A DNA stretch of 44,880 nucleotides, from the NCBI GenBank assembly GCA_001460835.1, contig CYKH01001705.1, positions 2,547 to 47,426 on the forward strand. The letters are read 5' to 3'. The notes under the pieces were generated by a model, which did no database searches, was not told the origin of the DNA, and was given only the letters and a program-made list of their open reading frames with translations. Positions 1-10,000 of this stretch are shown in pieces. The DNA is from Bodo saltans (Eukaryota > Euglenozoa > Kinetoplastea > Eubodonida > Bodonidae). Numbering within the stretch: the stretch's first letter is position 1; every line of letters begins with the position of its first letter. The translations under genes were made by a program, and so were the position numbers.

Positions 1-39
1 TGTACTTTATTGTGTCAGGCTCAGGTCAAAAGAAAAAAA

Positions 40-537
40 ATGACGAACTACGGCAACTGTGATCCTGCTGCAGTCCTATTCGGCATGCTTGGCGCCGCTG
101 CATCCCTTGCACTGAGCAACGTCGGTGCGGCCTATGGCACCGCAAAGGCCGGCGTCTCTGTCGCTCATTTAGGTATCCAGAATCCAAACCGAGTGATGCG
201 AGGTATCGTTCCCGTCGTCATGGCTGGTATCCTTGGTATCTACGGTCTGATCGTTGCCGTCATTATTAGCAACAACATCAAGACCTCAGGGGAGTACATG
301 CTCTTCACTGGTTTCATGCACTTGGGCGCTGGCTTGGCCGCAGGCTTCGCATCCCTTGCTGCTGGATACGCAATTGGCATTATTGGCGATATTTGCTGCT
401 ACGCATATGCCAAGACGGACAAAATTTTCGTTCCCATGATTCTCATGCTCATTTTCGCAGAGGCGCTTGGTCTGTACGGCCTCATTATCGCTCTCCTGAT
501 GAATAATCGCGCCATTGGTGTTCAGACCAGCTGCTAG
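40..537 (+). CDS. V-type H+-ATPase proteolipid subunit c
   Basis: This 165-residue protein is the c-ring proteolipid of the vacuolar proton pump, which rotates and carries protons across membranes of acidic organelles. Four hydrophobic helices are visible at about residues 10-32, 54-78, 90-118 and 128-154. The last one holds the proton-carrying glutamate, Glu141, in the family motif IFAEALGLYGLI. Glycine-rich small-residue packing (MLGAAASLALSNVGAAYGTA) is typical. Length matches the family norm of about 155-165. The ATG at 40 follows a pyrimidine-rich stretch and several AG dinucleotides (about 17-30) suitable for trans-splicing. An upstream TTG reading is not needed. The family assignment is secure; only organelle targeting is inferred. 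Confidence 0.95.
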   Translation: MTNYGNCDPAAVLFGMLGAAASLALSNVGAAYGTAKAGVSVAHLGIQNPNRVMRGIVPVVMAGILGIYGLIVAVIISNNIKTSGEYMLFTGFMHLGAGLAAGFASLAAGYAIGIIGDICCYAYAKTDKIFVPMILMLIFAEALGLYGLIIALLMNNRAIGVQTSC

Positions 538-1312
538 TGTGTTGCTTGATCGTGTGATGTAGGGTGGGTGATGAGGGAGGCTGAAGTTTCTTTTGAAAGA
601 GTTGAGCGGCGTTGTTTTCGTGTTTGTTTGATTTTGTCCAGAGGGAAGTGCGTTTCTCAAGCATTCCACCTCGCCCACCTTTTGAGTTCTGCTTTCACCT
701 CAAAGCATTATGAGCGCCATCATCCGCATTTTATGAAAGCAGCCCAACCACTACACCCAGACACTTACAATTGCAGTCCTTTTTTCATGCAAGATTTTCA
801 TGGAAGATGAACGAATGGAGAGAACTGAGAGTGTGCTTGCGTTGTGTGACGGGTCCTCTTTTGTAAATATTCCAGGCGACTCTTTGATGTGAGCGGGATA
901 CAGTGAAAGCAAAAAGTAAACAACGGTGGTCATTGTCGATATCGACGAAACAAGGTGCGTTTGATGAGAAAAAAGATCAGATGAATTGGCAGGTCAACAA
1001 ATTCAAAGGTGCTATTTGGCTTCCCGCACATGAGACATCAAACGGAAAGCGAGAGATGAAAGGAGGAACAAAGAAAAAGCGTCAAGAAACAACAAACAAC
1101 ATACAAAAAAAAAAGGAAACACAAAAATGTGACGAAGGTACGTGAGTGAGTGGAGAGAACCAGAGGACCCCCCTTTTGAGTGCGATGTGTGTTACATTGA
1201 AATATGCCGAAAAGACAGGCATGAGAAGCTGTAAAAGATATCCTCAATCGTTTAAACTTTGAAGCTTCTTGTTCGCCGCCTAATAAAATGAACAGTGTGA
1301 TAAACACAACAT
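538..1312 (+). other. intergenic spacer, no gene seen
   Basis: This 775-base stretch has only short, low-quality reading frames on both strands. Bases 1040-1130 are strongly purine-rich, which is the opposite of a splice-acceptor tract. A weak pyrimidine run at about 1262-1280 (cttcttgttcgccgcc) followed by AG at about 1295 could be the trans-splice acceptor of the downstream carboxypeptidase gene. Confidence 0.5.
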
Positions 1313-2713
1313 ATGGCGCTTAAGGTGGCTCTCGTCGCCTTGGCACTCGTCGCGGCTGTCCTCGCCGCCCCCGCAGCGGACTTGATTCATTCTCTCCCAG
1401 TGTACGGGCAGCTATTTTTTTTTTTTGTCGCCTCGGCACTCGTCGCGGCTGTCCTCGCCGCCCCCGCAGCGGACTTGATTCATTCTCTCCCAGTGTACGG
1501 GCAGCTCCTCTCCAACAACTACGCTGGGTACGTTCCTCTTGGCGATGGCCGTAAATCCTTCTACTGGTTTGTGGAGTCGGAGAACAAGCCGAAGACTGAC
1601 CCCTTGGTTCTTTGGCTTAACGGCGGTCCAGGATGCAGCAGTCTCCTTGGCCTCTTTGAAGAAAACGGCCCGTACGTGATGCGTCACGGTGGAAATTTTA
1701 TCCAGAATGAGTTCCGTTGGCAAACAAACGCGAGCATTCTATACCTCGAGTCCCCTGCTGGTGTTGGCTTCAGCATCGACTCTGATCCCCCGATCATGTG
1801 GGACGATGCGAACACTGCACGTGCCTCCTACGCATTCCTCAACAAGTGGTTTGAGCTGTTCCCTGAGTTCACGACAAACGACTTCCACATTGGCGGCGAG
1901 AGCTACGCAGGGCACTACGTCCCGCAGTTGGCGGAGCAGATTTTGAACGGCAGCAACACAGTGCTCAAGTCGCAGATGAAAGGGTTCTTTGTAGGTAACC
2001 CCTGCACCGGTGATATCGGTTGCCCGAACCCAGACCCTACGTTGGAAGTCTATCTCCGCTACAACGGCTTCATGACTCTCAACCCCAATATCCCGACCGA
2101 TGCAAATGCGAACTACGATCCCTATGACCTTCTCGTCCCAACTTGCGAGAACGATCAACTGATGTCGCGTGTTCCCTTCGCACACCCCGTGATGGACGCG
2201 TACCGCCGCAAGAAGTCGAAGTTGGGTGATGCTCCTGCCCCGTACGGCCCCTGTGCCGACAACTACGTGACCTCGTGGCTGAACCGTGAGGACGTGAAGC
2301 TTGCCATTCACGCAGAGACGAACGTCAGTTGGGTGACCTGCAGTAACACGCTCAACTACACCGTCAACAACGGTAGCGTCGTCTATCTCTATGAGCGCTT
2401 TTTCGCAGAGACCAACTGGAGCATCATGATTTACAGTGGCCTTTCGGACTCGATTGTGAACTTCGTGCAGACGCAGACGATCGTGAACAGCATGAACCGC
2501 ACGCTAAAGGTGAACGAGTTCCAGGCGTGGAACCTGCCGTACGTGTACGACGCAAGCCAGACGCAGCTGGGAGGCTTCTACTTGGAGTTTGAGAACGGTT
2601 TCTCGTGGGCAGGCGTGCGTGATGCCGGCCACATGGTACCGCAGTTCAACCCCCCTGCGGGCAAAGAGTTGTTCACGTCCTACATCACGACCGGCAAGCC
2701 TGGTCGCATGTGA
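1313..2713 (+). CDS. Serine carboxypeptidase, peptidase family S10
   Basis: This is a secretory or lysosomal serine carboxypeptidase that removes C-terminal residues from peptides at acidic pH. The 466-residue protein shows the family landmarks in order: WLNGGPGCSS at 101-110 (oxyanion and substrate region), catalytic Ser197 in GGESYAGHYVPQ, catalytic Asp379 in YSGLSDSIVNF, and catalytic His440 in DAGHMVPQFNPP. Several N-glycosylation sequons (NGS, NVS, NYT, NWS) fit a secreted enzyme. The start ATG at 1313 gives a clean signal peptide (MALKVALVALALVAAVLAA). Oddly, residues 8-34 are repeated at 39-65, separated by four phenylalanines encoded by a T12 run, so the product would carry two signal-peptide-like segments; without the 93-base insertion the N terminus would look normal. 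All catalytic residues are intact. Confidence 0.95.
   Translation: MALKVALVALALVAAVLAAPAADLIHSLPVYGQLFFFFVASALVAAVLAAPAADLIHSLPVYGQLLSNNYAGYVPLGDGRKSFYWFVESENKPKTDPLVLWLNGGPGCSSLLGLFEENGPYVMRHGGNFIQNEFRWQTNASILYLESPAGVGFSIDSDPPIMWDDANTARASYAFLNKWFELFPEFTTNDFHIGGESYAGHYVPQLAEQILNGSNTVLKSQMKGFFVGNPCTGDIGCPNPDPTLEVYLRYNGFMTLNPNIPTDANANYDPYDLLVPTCENDQLMSRVPFAHPVMDAYRRKKSKLGDAPAPYGPCADNYVTSWLNREDVKLAIHAETNVSWVTCSNTLNYTVNNGSVVYLYERFFAETNWSIMIYSGLSDSIVNFVQTQTIVNSMNRTLKVNEFQAWNLPYVYDASQTQLGGFYLEFENGFSWAGVRDAGHMVPQFNPPAGKELFTSYITTGKPGRM
1334..1506 (+). repeat. In-frame direct duplication of the carboxypeptidase signal region
   Basis: Bases 1334-1413 are repeated at 1427-1506 with one visible difference (ccttggc versus cctcggc). 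The 13-base spacer is one A and twelve Ts. The period is 93 bases, so the reading frame stays open. Confidence 0.95.
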
Positions 2714-3010
2714 GCGCATGGAGGCGTTGACCCCTTTTTGATTTATTAGCACAGAGAATAATAACACCAAAAAGGGAAGGTTTTGCGTCACAAGTCTTCC
2801 TGCGAATCTGTTCGGGAGTCTTTTGTTGTTCTGTTCCAGCAATCATTTCCTTTTTTATTTTGTTGTTGACTGGAAACCCATCCCCGCGCGTGCAATTTGT
2901 GTTTCTTTCGAATTGGAACATTTTTTGTCGTATTGCGTGTGTTGAGTCCCTCTGTCATTAGTTGACCCTCCTTTGTTTTGAATCGCGCACGAAGAAAAGA
3001 AAGGAAAAGT

Positions 3011-4060
3011 ATGGGCGTCCGAAAGCGTGACCGAGTGAGTCCACAACTTCAATTTTATTCTGCCCTTCCAGCAGACGACGAGCCAGAGTACAAAAGTGGA
3101 TTTGACTGTGATGCATGCGGGGAGGGCTTCGCTGTAGGTCCGTTCTTTCACTGCACGCTTACTGGGACGGATCAGTGTATGAGGTGTAGTGTGCGGTCTG
3201 GTCTGCATGCTGCCCCAGCACCCGTGGTGGAGCTGTTTGTGCGTGCCCGTTCCATTGCAGAGACTACCAATGAGGTGCTTAGCAACTCCACGTCGTCAGG
3301 AAGTCAAACTGCTACAACTGCGATGCCGCCTCCGCGCCCTGTCCTTGCATACCGCACCTGCGACAGAGATGTTGGCGTGTTACTCTCCGATGGAAGCTGT
3401 TTGTTTTTAGAGATCACTTCCTACGCTGTGAACCGCGGATGGATTCGATCAGTGGATGGGGAAGTTGAAACCATCGACGACGGCGCAGACATCGGTGCAC
3501 GCTTTCCGTGGGTGGAGGAGTGGGGCAACCCGTTAACCCTCAACGATCAACACTTATTTATTGCCAAGAGGTGGGGCAGGCTGCCAAGCAAAAGTTCAGT
3601 GGAGTGGAAGCATGTTATCTTTGTGAAGCGATGGGATGCAGCTGCGGCCACATCATCTGCCAACGCGAGGACGACAACTTCTGCTATCGGAAGTGGCTGC
3701 GATGTTCTTAGCACGACGGACGCAACAGGCGGCGAATACATTGCTGTCTTAGACGCTGCACATCAATGCTACAGCTTCTGGTGGCTAACTGGCAACAAAT
3801 ACAGATCCACTGCGGCTGCTGCATCGTCCCCAACAGCTCAGGGCAAGAAACAGCATCTTTCAGGCTCCGCCAATTCGAAACATCAACTAGCTCCTGAAGC
3901 ATGGACGTTGTTGATAGGGCGGAGCCTTGACAACCACATTATGACGTTTTGGGGACAAAGCTTGATGCGCGGGCTACAAACATTGCAGAATAGTAACCTC
4001 TTTTTTGTTGACGCAGCCCCCTCCGCAGCACCATCCGCAGCAACGCTGAAATACGAATGA
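3011..4060 (+). CDS. Unknown protein with N-terminal Cys/His zinc-binding-like motif
   Basis: I do not recognise this 349-residue protein. Residues 30-65 hold CDACGEGFAVGPFFHC followed by CMRC and a His, a spacing that loosely recalls a ZZ-type or other treble-clef zinc finger. The middle has alternating hydrophobic and charged segments (VGVLLSDGSCLFLEITSY, HVIFVKRWD) and Ala/Ser/Thr-rich linkers. The C-terminal part is rich in aromatic residues and ends APSAAPSAATLKYE. I chose the ATG at 3011 (MGVRKRDR); it follows the pyrimidine-rich stretch 2945-2980 and AGs at about 2993-3003. The last roughly 45 codons and the 3' untranslated region are tandemly repeated just downstream. A soluble zinc-binding protein is an inference from the cysteine pattern only. 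Confidence 0.7.
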   Translation: MGVRKRDRVSPQLQFYSALPADDEPEYKSGFDCDACGEGFAVGPFFHCTLTGTDQCMRCSVRSGLHAAPAPVVELFVRARSIAETTNEVLSNSTSSGSQTATTAMPPPRPVLAYRTCDRDVGVLLSDGSCLFLEITSYAVNRGWIRSVDGEVETIDDGADIGARFPWVEEWGNPLTLNDQHLFIAKRWGRLPSKSSVEWKHVIFVKRWDAAAATSSANARTTTSAIGSGCDVLSTTDATGGEYIAVLDAAHQCYSFWWLTGNKYRSTAAAASSPTAQGKKQHLSGSANSKHQLAPEAWTLLIGRSLDNHIMTFWGQSLMRGLQTLQNSNLFFVDAAPSAAPSAATLKYE

Positions 4061-4400
4061 TACACCAACTTTTCCCCCAACGCCGTCATGCTCTCAGTGA
4101 GTCTTTCATACAGAAAAAGAAGTCCAATGGAAGTCTCACAACTTGAAGACTACCTCCTTAAGCCCTGACAACCACATTATGACGTTTTGGGGACAAAGCT
4201 TGATGCGCGGGCTACAAACGTTGCAGAATAGTAACCTCTTTTTTGTCGACGCAGCCCCCTCCGCAGCACCATCCGCAGCAACACTGAAATACGAATGATG
4301 ATACAACAACTTTTCCCCCAACGCCATCATGCTCTCAGTGAGTCTTTCATACAGAAAAAGAAGTCCAATGGAAGTCTCACAACTTGAAGACTACCTCCTT
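3923..4400 (+). repeat. Tandem direct repeat of a gene 3' end and its downstream region
   Basis: Bases 3923-4159 recur at 4161-4400 with only a handful of substitutions and one extra GAT triplet in the second copy. The repeat unit holds the last 45 or so codons of the upstream gene, its stop codon and about 100 bases of 3' untranslated sequence. The second copy lacks the rest of the gene and is not expected to be expressed as a protein on its own. Confidence 0.95.
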
Positions 4401-4623
4401 CGCCTCTTAGCTTCTAGAATACAAAACAGATACACACATGCCTTTTAGAAGTAACGAAGTCATCCGAGTCGTAAGGGTGTTTGTTCTATCCTGAACGGAT
4501 GTGAAACGTTATGTTCCTTAGTTTTACTTTTTCGTAAAGATCAAAGTCAGACGCACAAACAAATGATTGCCTGACCCACAATAATTGGTGCCACACAAAA
4601 TTTGTTCTTTGGTTGGTCAACAA

Positions 4624-6210
4624 ATGCGTTTGCTGTGGGTTGTACTTGGGGGCACTGGGTTTCTTGGGATTCACCTTGTGCAAAAGTTGATTGCTCTGCA
4701 TTCACCAGGAGATGCGTCATCTTCTTTTAAAGACGACAAAGTTCTTCTGGTGAACCGAGGCACAGTGCATTGGGCTGGTGCAGCGCCACCAATCCCTGCA
4801 TCGCTGTTGTTGCCTCACCACTTCCTCGACTGGGATGCTTCACCACCGCAGTTATCTGCGGCGCTAGAAGCACTAGCAGCGAGAATACAACACCTCTGTT
4901 GCCACCACAGCGACAACAACGGTACCAAAGAGCATTCCCCGGATCAGGATAGAGAAGTGACTCGAGTTGTGTTTGTTGACTTCTCATGCATGGAGCCAAA
5001 GTGGATGCGCACATTGGTGCGATGTACGCTCACTCCCATTGTCCCCCTTGTCCACAGGTATATTTACATATCTACCGATTCTGTGTACGACACTCCCACC
5101 ACCACCACCGCACCTAGCCATATGTTTACGCAACCAATTGATTATCCAACACAAGGGTCTTCTGAGGTGGAAGTGTTGGTCATCGTACCTCCCGCAGGAC
5201 ATATGGGAGACGACGACACCGACGAAGGTGACTCCGCAGCATCGTCGTCGTCATCATCATCATCATCATCATCCTCGAGCAATAGCCTTTCATACGGCGA
5301 GGAAAAACGACTTTGTGAGATGATGTTAGAGGAAGTGTTTTGTGAGACGGGCAATGGTGTGAGCCCTTCGCCGCCGAATGATGTATTGGTCATCTTTAGG
5401 CTGCCAGATGTAATTGGCCCTTTTGACACCACTGGACGGTTCCTTGCCACACTCATGTGGCTGCAGGTACATCTGCACGATGCCCACGCACAACTGGGGG
5501 TGGGGGAGGATGCGTCGAGCAGCAGAGGTGGTCGTGAGCAGCCATCATCATCATCTCATCACTGTGGTGTTGTTGTTACCGTACCACTCCCCAAGTCGTG
5601 CGCACACTCACCGATGTCCATCGTGTCCGCTGATGACGTAGCGAATGCTTGCGTGATGTTTGCCACACACCACCGCGTCTTGCCTGCAGACCAGCCGCAG
5701 CATCGTCGTCATCATGTGTTTCACGTAGCGTCTCCTCAACCCACGACCTTGTCAAAGATGCTGCGTTACATGGTGGAACAGTTATGGGTGTTGGAATGGC
5801 ATAAACCTACAGCTGCAGCAGCGACGGGGAGCGAAAACGTGGTGGTGATGCCGCCGCCAGCAGTTGTCATTCACGTGATTGATGATGAGGAGAGCTCCGA
5901 GTTCACACCTGACTACTACCCCTCAGTAGAATGCGGACCACTGAATGTGGCCCGATTTCTCGCCGAGTATTCTATTCTCTGTAGTGACGGCCGCCAAAGC
6001 TGCAGATTGCCGATGCCGCCTCTTACCAACTGGGAGGGGGTCGTGAAGAGCACAACTGCGTTCTTTGTGTGGCTTATCAATGAGTGGCGTCATCATAAGC
6101 AACGATGCGGAGCGTTGGAGGTTCAGAAGGGACTCCACAAACTTCCTGTTGATATTCAGCGGCGATGGCGCTTGTTAGGAGCTCGCACTGCTACGAGCAG
6201 CACCGACTGA
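4624..6210 (+). CDS. NAD(P)-dependent epimerase/dehydratase-like protein (extended SDR)
   Basis: A 528-residue protein of the extended short-chain dehydrogenase/reductase type, likely to bind NAD(P). The N terminus is a Rossmann start with GGTGFLG (residues 9-15). The catalytic set is recognisable: YISTDSVYD around residues 148-156 (active-site Ser/Thr) and Tyr224-x3-Lys228 in SYGEEKR. FRLPDVIGPFD around 260-270 is the usual downstream core segment. Between the Ser and Tyr motifs sits a Ser-rich low-complexity insertion coded by a TCG/TCA run. Further insertions make it longer than the usual 310-350 residues. The ATG at 4624 was chosen because it starts directly before the Rossmann strand and lies after a pyrimidine tract at 4512-4535. 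The substrate is not predictable. Its last 60 or so codons are duplicated at 11.8 kb. Confidence 0.8.
   Translation: MRLLWVVLGGTGFLGIHLVQKLIALHSPGDASSSFKDDKVLLVNRGTVHWAGAAPPIPASLLLPHHFLDWDASPPQLSAALEALAARIQHLCCHHSDNNGTKEHSPDQDREVTRVVFVDFSCMEPKWMRTLVRCTLTPIVPLVHRYIYISTDSVYDTPTTTTAPSHMFTQPIDYPTQGSSEVEVLVIVPPAGHMGDDDTDEGDSAASSSSSSSSSSSSSNSLSYGEEKRLCEMMLEEVFCETGNGVSPSPPNDVLVIFRLPDVIGPFDTTGRFLATLMWLQVHLHDAHAQLGVGEDASSSRGGREQPSSSSHHCGVVVTVPLPKSCAHSPMSIVSADDVANACVMFATHHRVLPADQPQHRRHHVFHVASPQPTTLSKMLRYMVEQLWVLEWHKPTAAAATGSENVVVMPPPAVVIHVIDDEESSEFTPDYYPSVECGPLNVARFLAEYSILCSDGRQSCRLPMPPLTNWEGVVKSTTAFFVWLINEWRHHKQRCGALEVQKGLHKLPVDIQRRWRLLGARTATSSTD
5242..5280 (+). repeat. TCG/TCA microsatellite encoding polyserine
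   Basis: A run of three TCG and about nine TCA triplets ending tcctcgagc codes for about thirteen serines in a linker of the epimerase-like protein. Confidence 0.95.
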
Positions 6211-6330
6211 GCGCAACGAGTCAATTTTTCTTTATTTCTAAGTGAAGAATGACGTCACGACAGGTTGTGTTCTTCATGCCTTGCACTTTGCGAACGGGAG
6301 CACCCAAAAAGGATCAATGCGCCATGTGCT
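6015..6330 (+). repeat. Left copy of the direct repeat flanking the RHS island
   Basis: This segment contains the epimerase 3' end, its stop and the following spacer as far as an ATGCG(C/T)CATGTG start-like sequence. It matches 11835-12137 at high identity. Relative to the right copy it keeps about 39 bases around the stop codon but lacks about 30 bases including the pyrimidine tract. After about 6330 the two copies diverge completely. Confidence 0.9.
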
Positions 6331-6558
6331 TGATCCTCCTCCGACTGCACCACGGCACCCAGACGACCCTACTGTACGAAAGCGCGTTACAAGAGCGATT
6401 TTACCTTTAACAAAACCGCAGTAACTGTGAGTTTGAAGACTTACGTTGTGCGCCTTGTACACTTGAGAGGACAACTTTATCCACGGTGGTGCCAAGCGAT
6501 ACAGCCATTCATTGCTGTACAGAGCCTTTCTCGCGGCATTCCTTTGGTAGACATGGCG

Positions 6559-6805
6559 TCAAACGGTTGAGAGTTCGTTGACTTCAAGCTGCCCCATGCA
6601 TTCACTCGCGGCGATCACCGGCACCACTTCCGGTGGTTCGTGCAACGCAAATAGCTCGTCGATCGTCAAGCCAACATCGAATTCAACTCACAGGACTCTC
6701 CTCAGTTGCGAGCTGCGCGTCGGTAGTTCCTCCTCATTTTCAGATGCGTCTAGTGACTCTTCGCTTACTTCTTCACTTTCGTTCTTCCAAAAAAAATGTT
6801 GGTAT
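6559..6805 (-). pseudogene. Unidentified minus-strand coding relic
   Basis: Read on the minus strand, one frame gives an acidic stretch (ESEEVSEESLDASENEEEL) and then, after one in-frame TGA near 6688, VEFDVGLTIDELFALHEPP and a further coding-like stretch before a stop at 6559-6561. The amino-acid composition on both sides of the internal stop looks like protein, not noise. Acidic N termini followed by a short core are common in DNA-transposon transposases, but there is no diagnostic motif and I do not name a family. The opposite-strand reading frames here are judged to be shadows. Confidence 0.3.
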
Positions 6806-6911
6806 CTGTAATGATGTGTAAAAATGTGTCTGGATGCTGCGCGTTTGGATTTTTCCCTCTGTCTATTTATTTCCAAACCGAGTGAAAAGGGCTTCACGGA
6901 ATTGAGTACCC

Positions 6912-7009
6912 AGGTACTGAATTTCAGCAGGTATCTAATTCCGAGGGTATTGATTTCTGAAAAATTGAAATAGGTAGGTACTAAACACCGCCAGGTACTG
7001 TATTCTGTG
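6912..7009 (+). repeat. Short degenerate 17-bp repeats upstream of the RHS gene
   Basis: Units beginning aggta(c/t) occur at 6912, 6929, 6976 and 6993, with a weaker one near 6944. Consecutive well-preserved units are 17 bases apart and share the form aggtactgaattt. They lie immediately upstream of the RHS-type start codon. Confidence 0.65.
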
Positions 7010-7054
7010 CGTCCCTTTAGATTTCAACCAAGATAATCCATCACCAAGACGAAT

Positions 7055-10000
7055 ATGATGCGAATGCGTTGTTGTTTTCCACAGCGTTTTAGCCTGACTG
7101 CAGTCTGTGCGGTCACCTTTCGCTTCCAAAGCTCCAATGTAGGTCCCTTTGGTGGATATCGGAGGACGCATGAACCTCTTGTAGGGGCTGTGAGCAGCTG
7201 GTTGACCGAGGTGAAGGGCGGAAATGTGTTTGCTGCACATGATGCTGACCAGACAATGCTCGACGCCATGCAGCGCTACCTGGACGGCTCTGAGACCAAA
7301 GCTCCGCGATGCGGTGAAATTCCGTTCAAGCTATCGGGGTCGGTGGAGCATGACGTTCTCCGCCATGTTTTTCATCGCGATAGAGAATACGACAAGTCGT
7401 CGGCAAATTTCAGCCAGCAGCGGACGTCACTGTTGTGCAACAGCGGGTTTGGCGGCACTGGCAAGACGACGTTGCTGTATCACACGACGGTCGAAGCTTT
7501 CCGGATTCTCAAGCGGATGGTGGGCGAGCATATTTCAATCGTCACGAAGGACAGTGCGGAGGAGGCGAAGAGGGCTCACGAGATGCGACCGCTTGGATTT
7601 TACGTGACGTTCAACACTGAGACCACATCCGGCACTGCTGACCAGAAGTATCTCGATACTGAGAAGGTCCCCATCCTCACGGCGATCGCGCTTCGCATGG
7701 CGTACTCTGTTGTGCCCTCCTACAATAGAGAGATATACAGAGACTTTGCAACGAGAGTCGCGCCGTATTGCGACAAGAGCTCCGATGTTAACAATTTCAA
7801 CAGCGTCGTCAAAGCGCTTCGGAGTAAATTGGGTTGGGAGGGCCCGATGTTTATTGCGATTGACGAGTTCAGGAACGCGTACGGGAGCCGTAATTCGGAG
7901 GAACGACGCGAAGGGTTGTCGAGCGTGTGCGAAATCTTGCTTGACGGCGCGCTTCCACTATTGCCACCGTCGCCAAAGCTCGATCACATAGTGTACAAGA
8001 GTTACATTGCTGTTTCTGTGTACGACGCAGTGGACACTCTGAAACTTGCAACGATCTCCAATCGGAAATTGATTGCTCAAGCAATGCCAAATCTGAGTGT
8101 GCGGGATATCGCACAACTAAAGTTTTACCCAGACAGTCTTGACAAGTCGTACATTGAGATCCTCGGCGAAAAGCGAACGAAGATTGGACCACTTCGTCCG
8201 CACCAACTTCTGTTTCTCCTGCACATGGCACTGTCCACCGGCACCCCACGAATCATGAGCATGTGCCTGCAGAGGCACGCTAAAGACAAAATATTCAATA
8301 GAGGTGACAAAATGACATGGTATCATGCTGATGACCTTTTGGATAACATGTTTTGGAACTTGAAAATCGCCAAAGCGGTGAAGGACGTCAAGATCGAGAT
8401 CACTGAAGACATGTGCGTTTGCGTTGCTCAACTCGTGGCAGGCTCCACAACAGTCGATATCTTTGACCGTATTAGAGTTCACATGAAGTACCGCGTGTTT
8501 GCGTTGGATCCTGACTTAGCTATGAGCTGCACTGTGACTGACGTCGCATCGATTCTTCAACGTGGCAAGAAGCCCAAGTCGCTGAGGGCAGAAATCCTGC
8601 CGAGGTCACCGACACGCGTTCTTGTTTCCCCAAGCTTCCTAAAGTTTGTGCTTCGCGCCTGGCCACCGTCAGGGTGCTCGGCGACCCGTGCGCATATGGA
8701 TGCCCTTAAGGACAGCTTGTGGTACCACACGAAACTCGCAAATGCACTGGTGCGAGTAGGTAAAACGCTTGTTGCGAACACTATGAAAAACAGGAAGCAT
8801 CGTTCGCACCTGTCAGTCTGTGATCAGCTGATCGGCAAGTGGACAAACACGACGAGGGTGGGGTTCGAGCAACTTACGTTCGAGGCGCTGTGCCTGCACT
8901 TGTCGTGTATTCTTGAGGACGAACCGGATGAGGCCAAGTCTGTGTCCGCAATTCTGAATGGTGTGTGCTCCAAAGTGGCCGAGACGATCATCGGTGCGAT
9001 GGTGCAAGGCGGTACACTAGAACGTGTGGACATTCCGAATTTTCCATCGTTTTTCTTCGACGTGTACGCTGCGAAAGATGCTGAGCTCAACGACAGCGAT
9101 TCCCGGGAAAAAACATTGAATGAGTCGCTTGCGGCTGCCAAGAACGCACTTGGTGAACAAAAGCACAATGAGTATATAATGCTCAAGACAGCTGCAAACA
9201 GCCTGTCTCAAAAACACCCTCGCATCACTGTTCCGCCCTCGTCCGGGAACACGTCCTACATGCGCCTGCGGAGTGCCCTAGCGAAAGGGAACCACTTCTG
9301 CTTCCTACCAAGCAATCCGAACAACCAAGGAGAAGATGGCGTGGTGTTCCTGCGAAACAGCGGTGAGGCACCGACGTGGACCGTGCTGCTGTTTCAGTGC
9401 AAGTTTTGGTTCAATGACACACAAAAAGTGAAAGGGACACGAGGCAAGAACGGATCCCAACAGAGGAGAAATACTGTGTTAGAAAAACCCGATGGTGAGG
9501 TGAATTCTGTTGTGGCAAAGTGGAGGGATTCAATGGGGCACCTCCCCGCCACTGTCGTCGATGCAGGCGGTAATGAGCACACTCTGCGTTACGTGCGGAT
9601 CCTTGTGACTGCCAACCCAGTGGAGGAACGTCACTTTACGCCGCTGCCCAAGGATTCTGACGAGCAGGCCGAGCGGATCGATCTACTTGGACGGGCGAAT
9701 GCAGCGATTGTGAATTCCGACGCGGCCATGTTTGACAGCCTCAGTGAGTTAGCGGGAGAATGGGTCGATGAGACGCGTGCGAAGTACGACGAAGCGAAGA
9801 AGGAGTACGACGAAGCGAAGAAGACATACGAAGAAGCGAAGATGAGGTACAAGAACGCCGAGGATCTTGAGAAGCCACCAGCGGAAGAGCCGACGCCACC
9901 TCTGGAAAATGAACACTTGATGGCTGGCGAGCGAGCGAGAGAGCTCCTAAGCCAACTCGGAGTGGAGTCGTCGAACGGCGCAATGAAGCGTGGTGAAGTG

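Noticed and set aside
1739-2311. 190-codon antisense frame inside the carboxypeptidase gene
   Set aside because: The plus strand carries all S10 catalytic residues, so the antisense frame is a shadow.
6242-6424. Short plus-strand frame after the epimerase gene as a separate gene
   Set aside because: It consists of the duplicated spacer and the truncated beginning of the downstream gene, and it lacks the pyrimidine tract of the intact copy.
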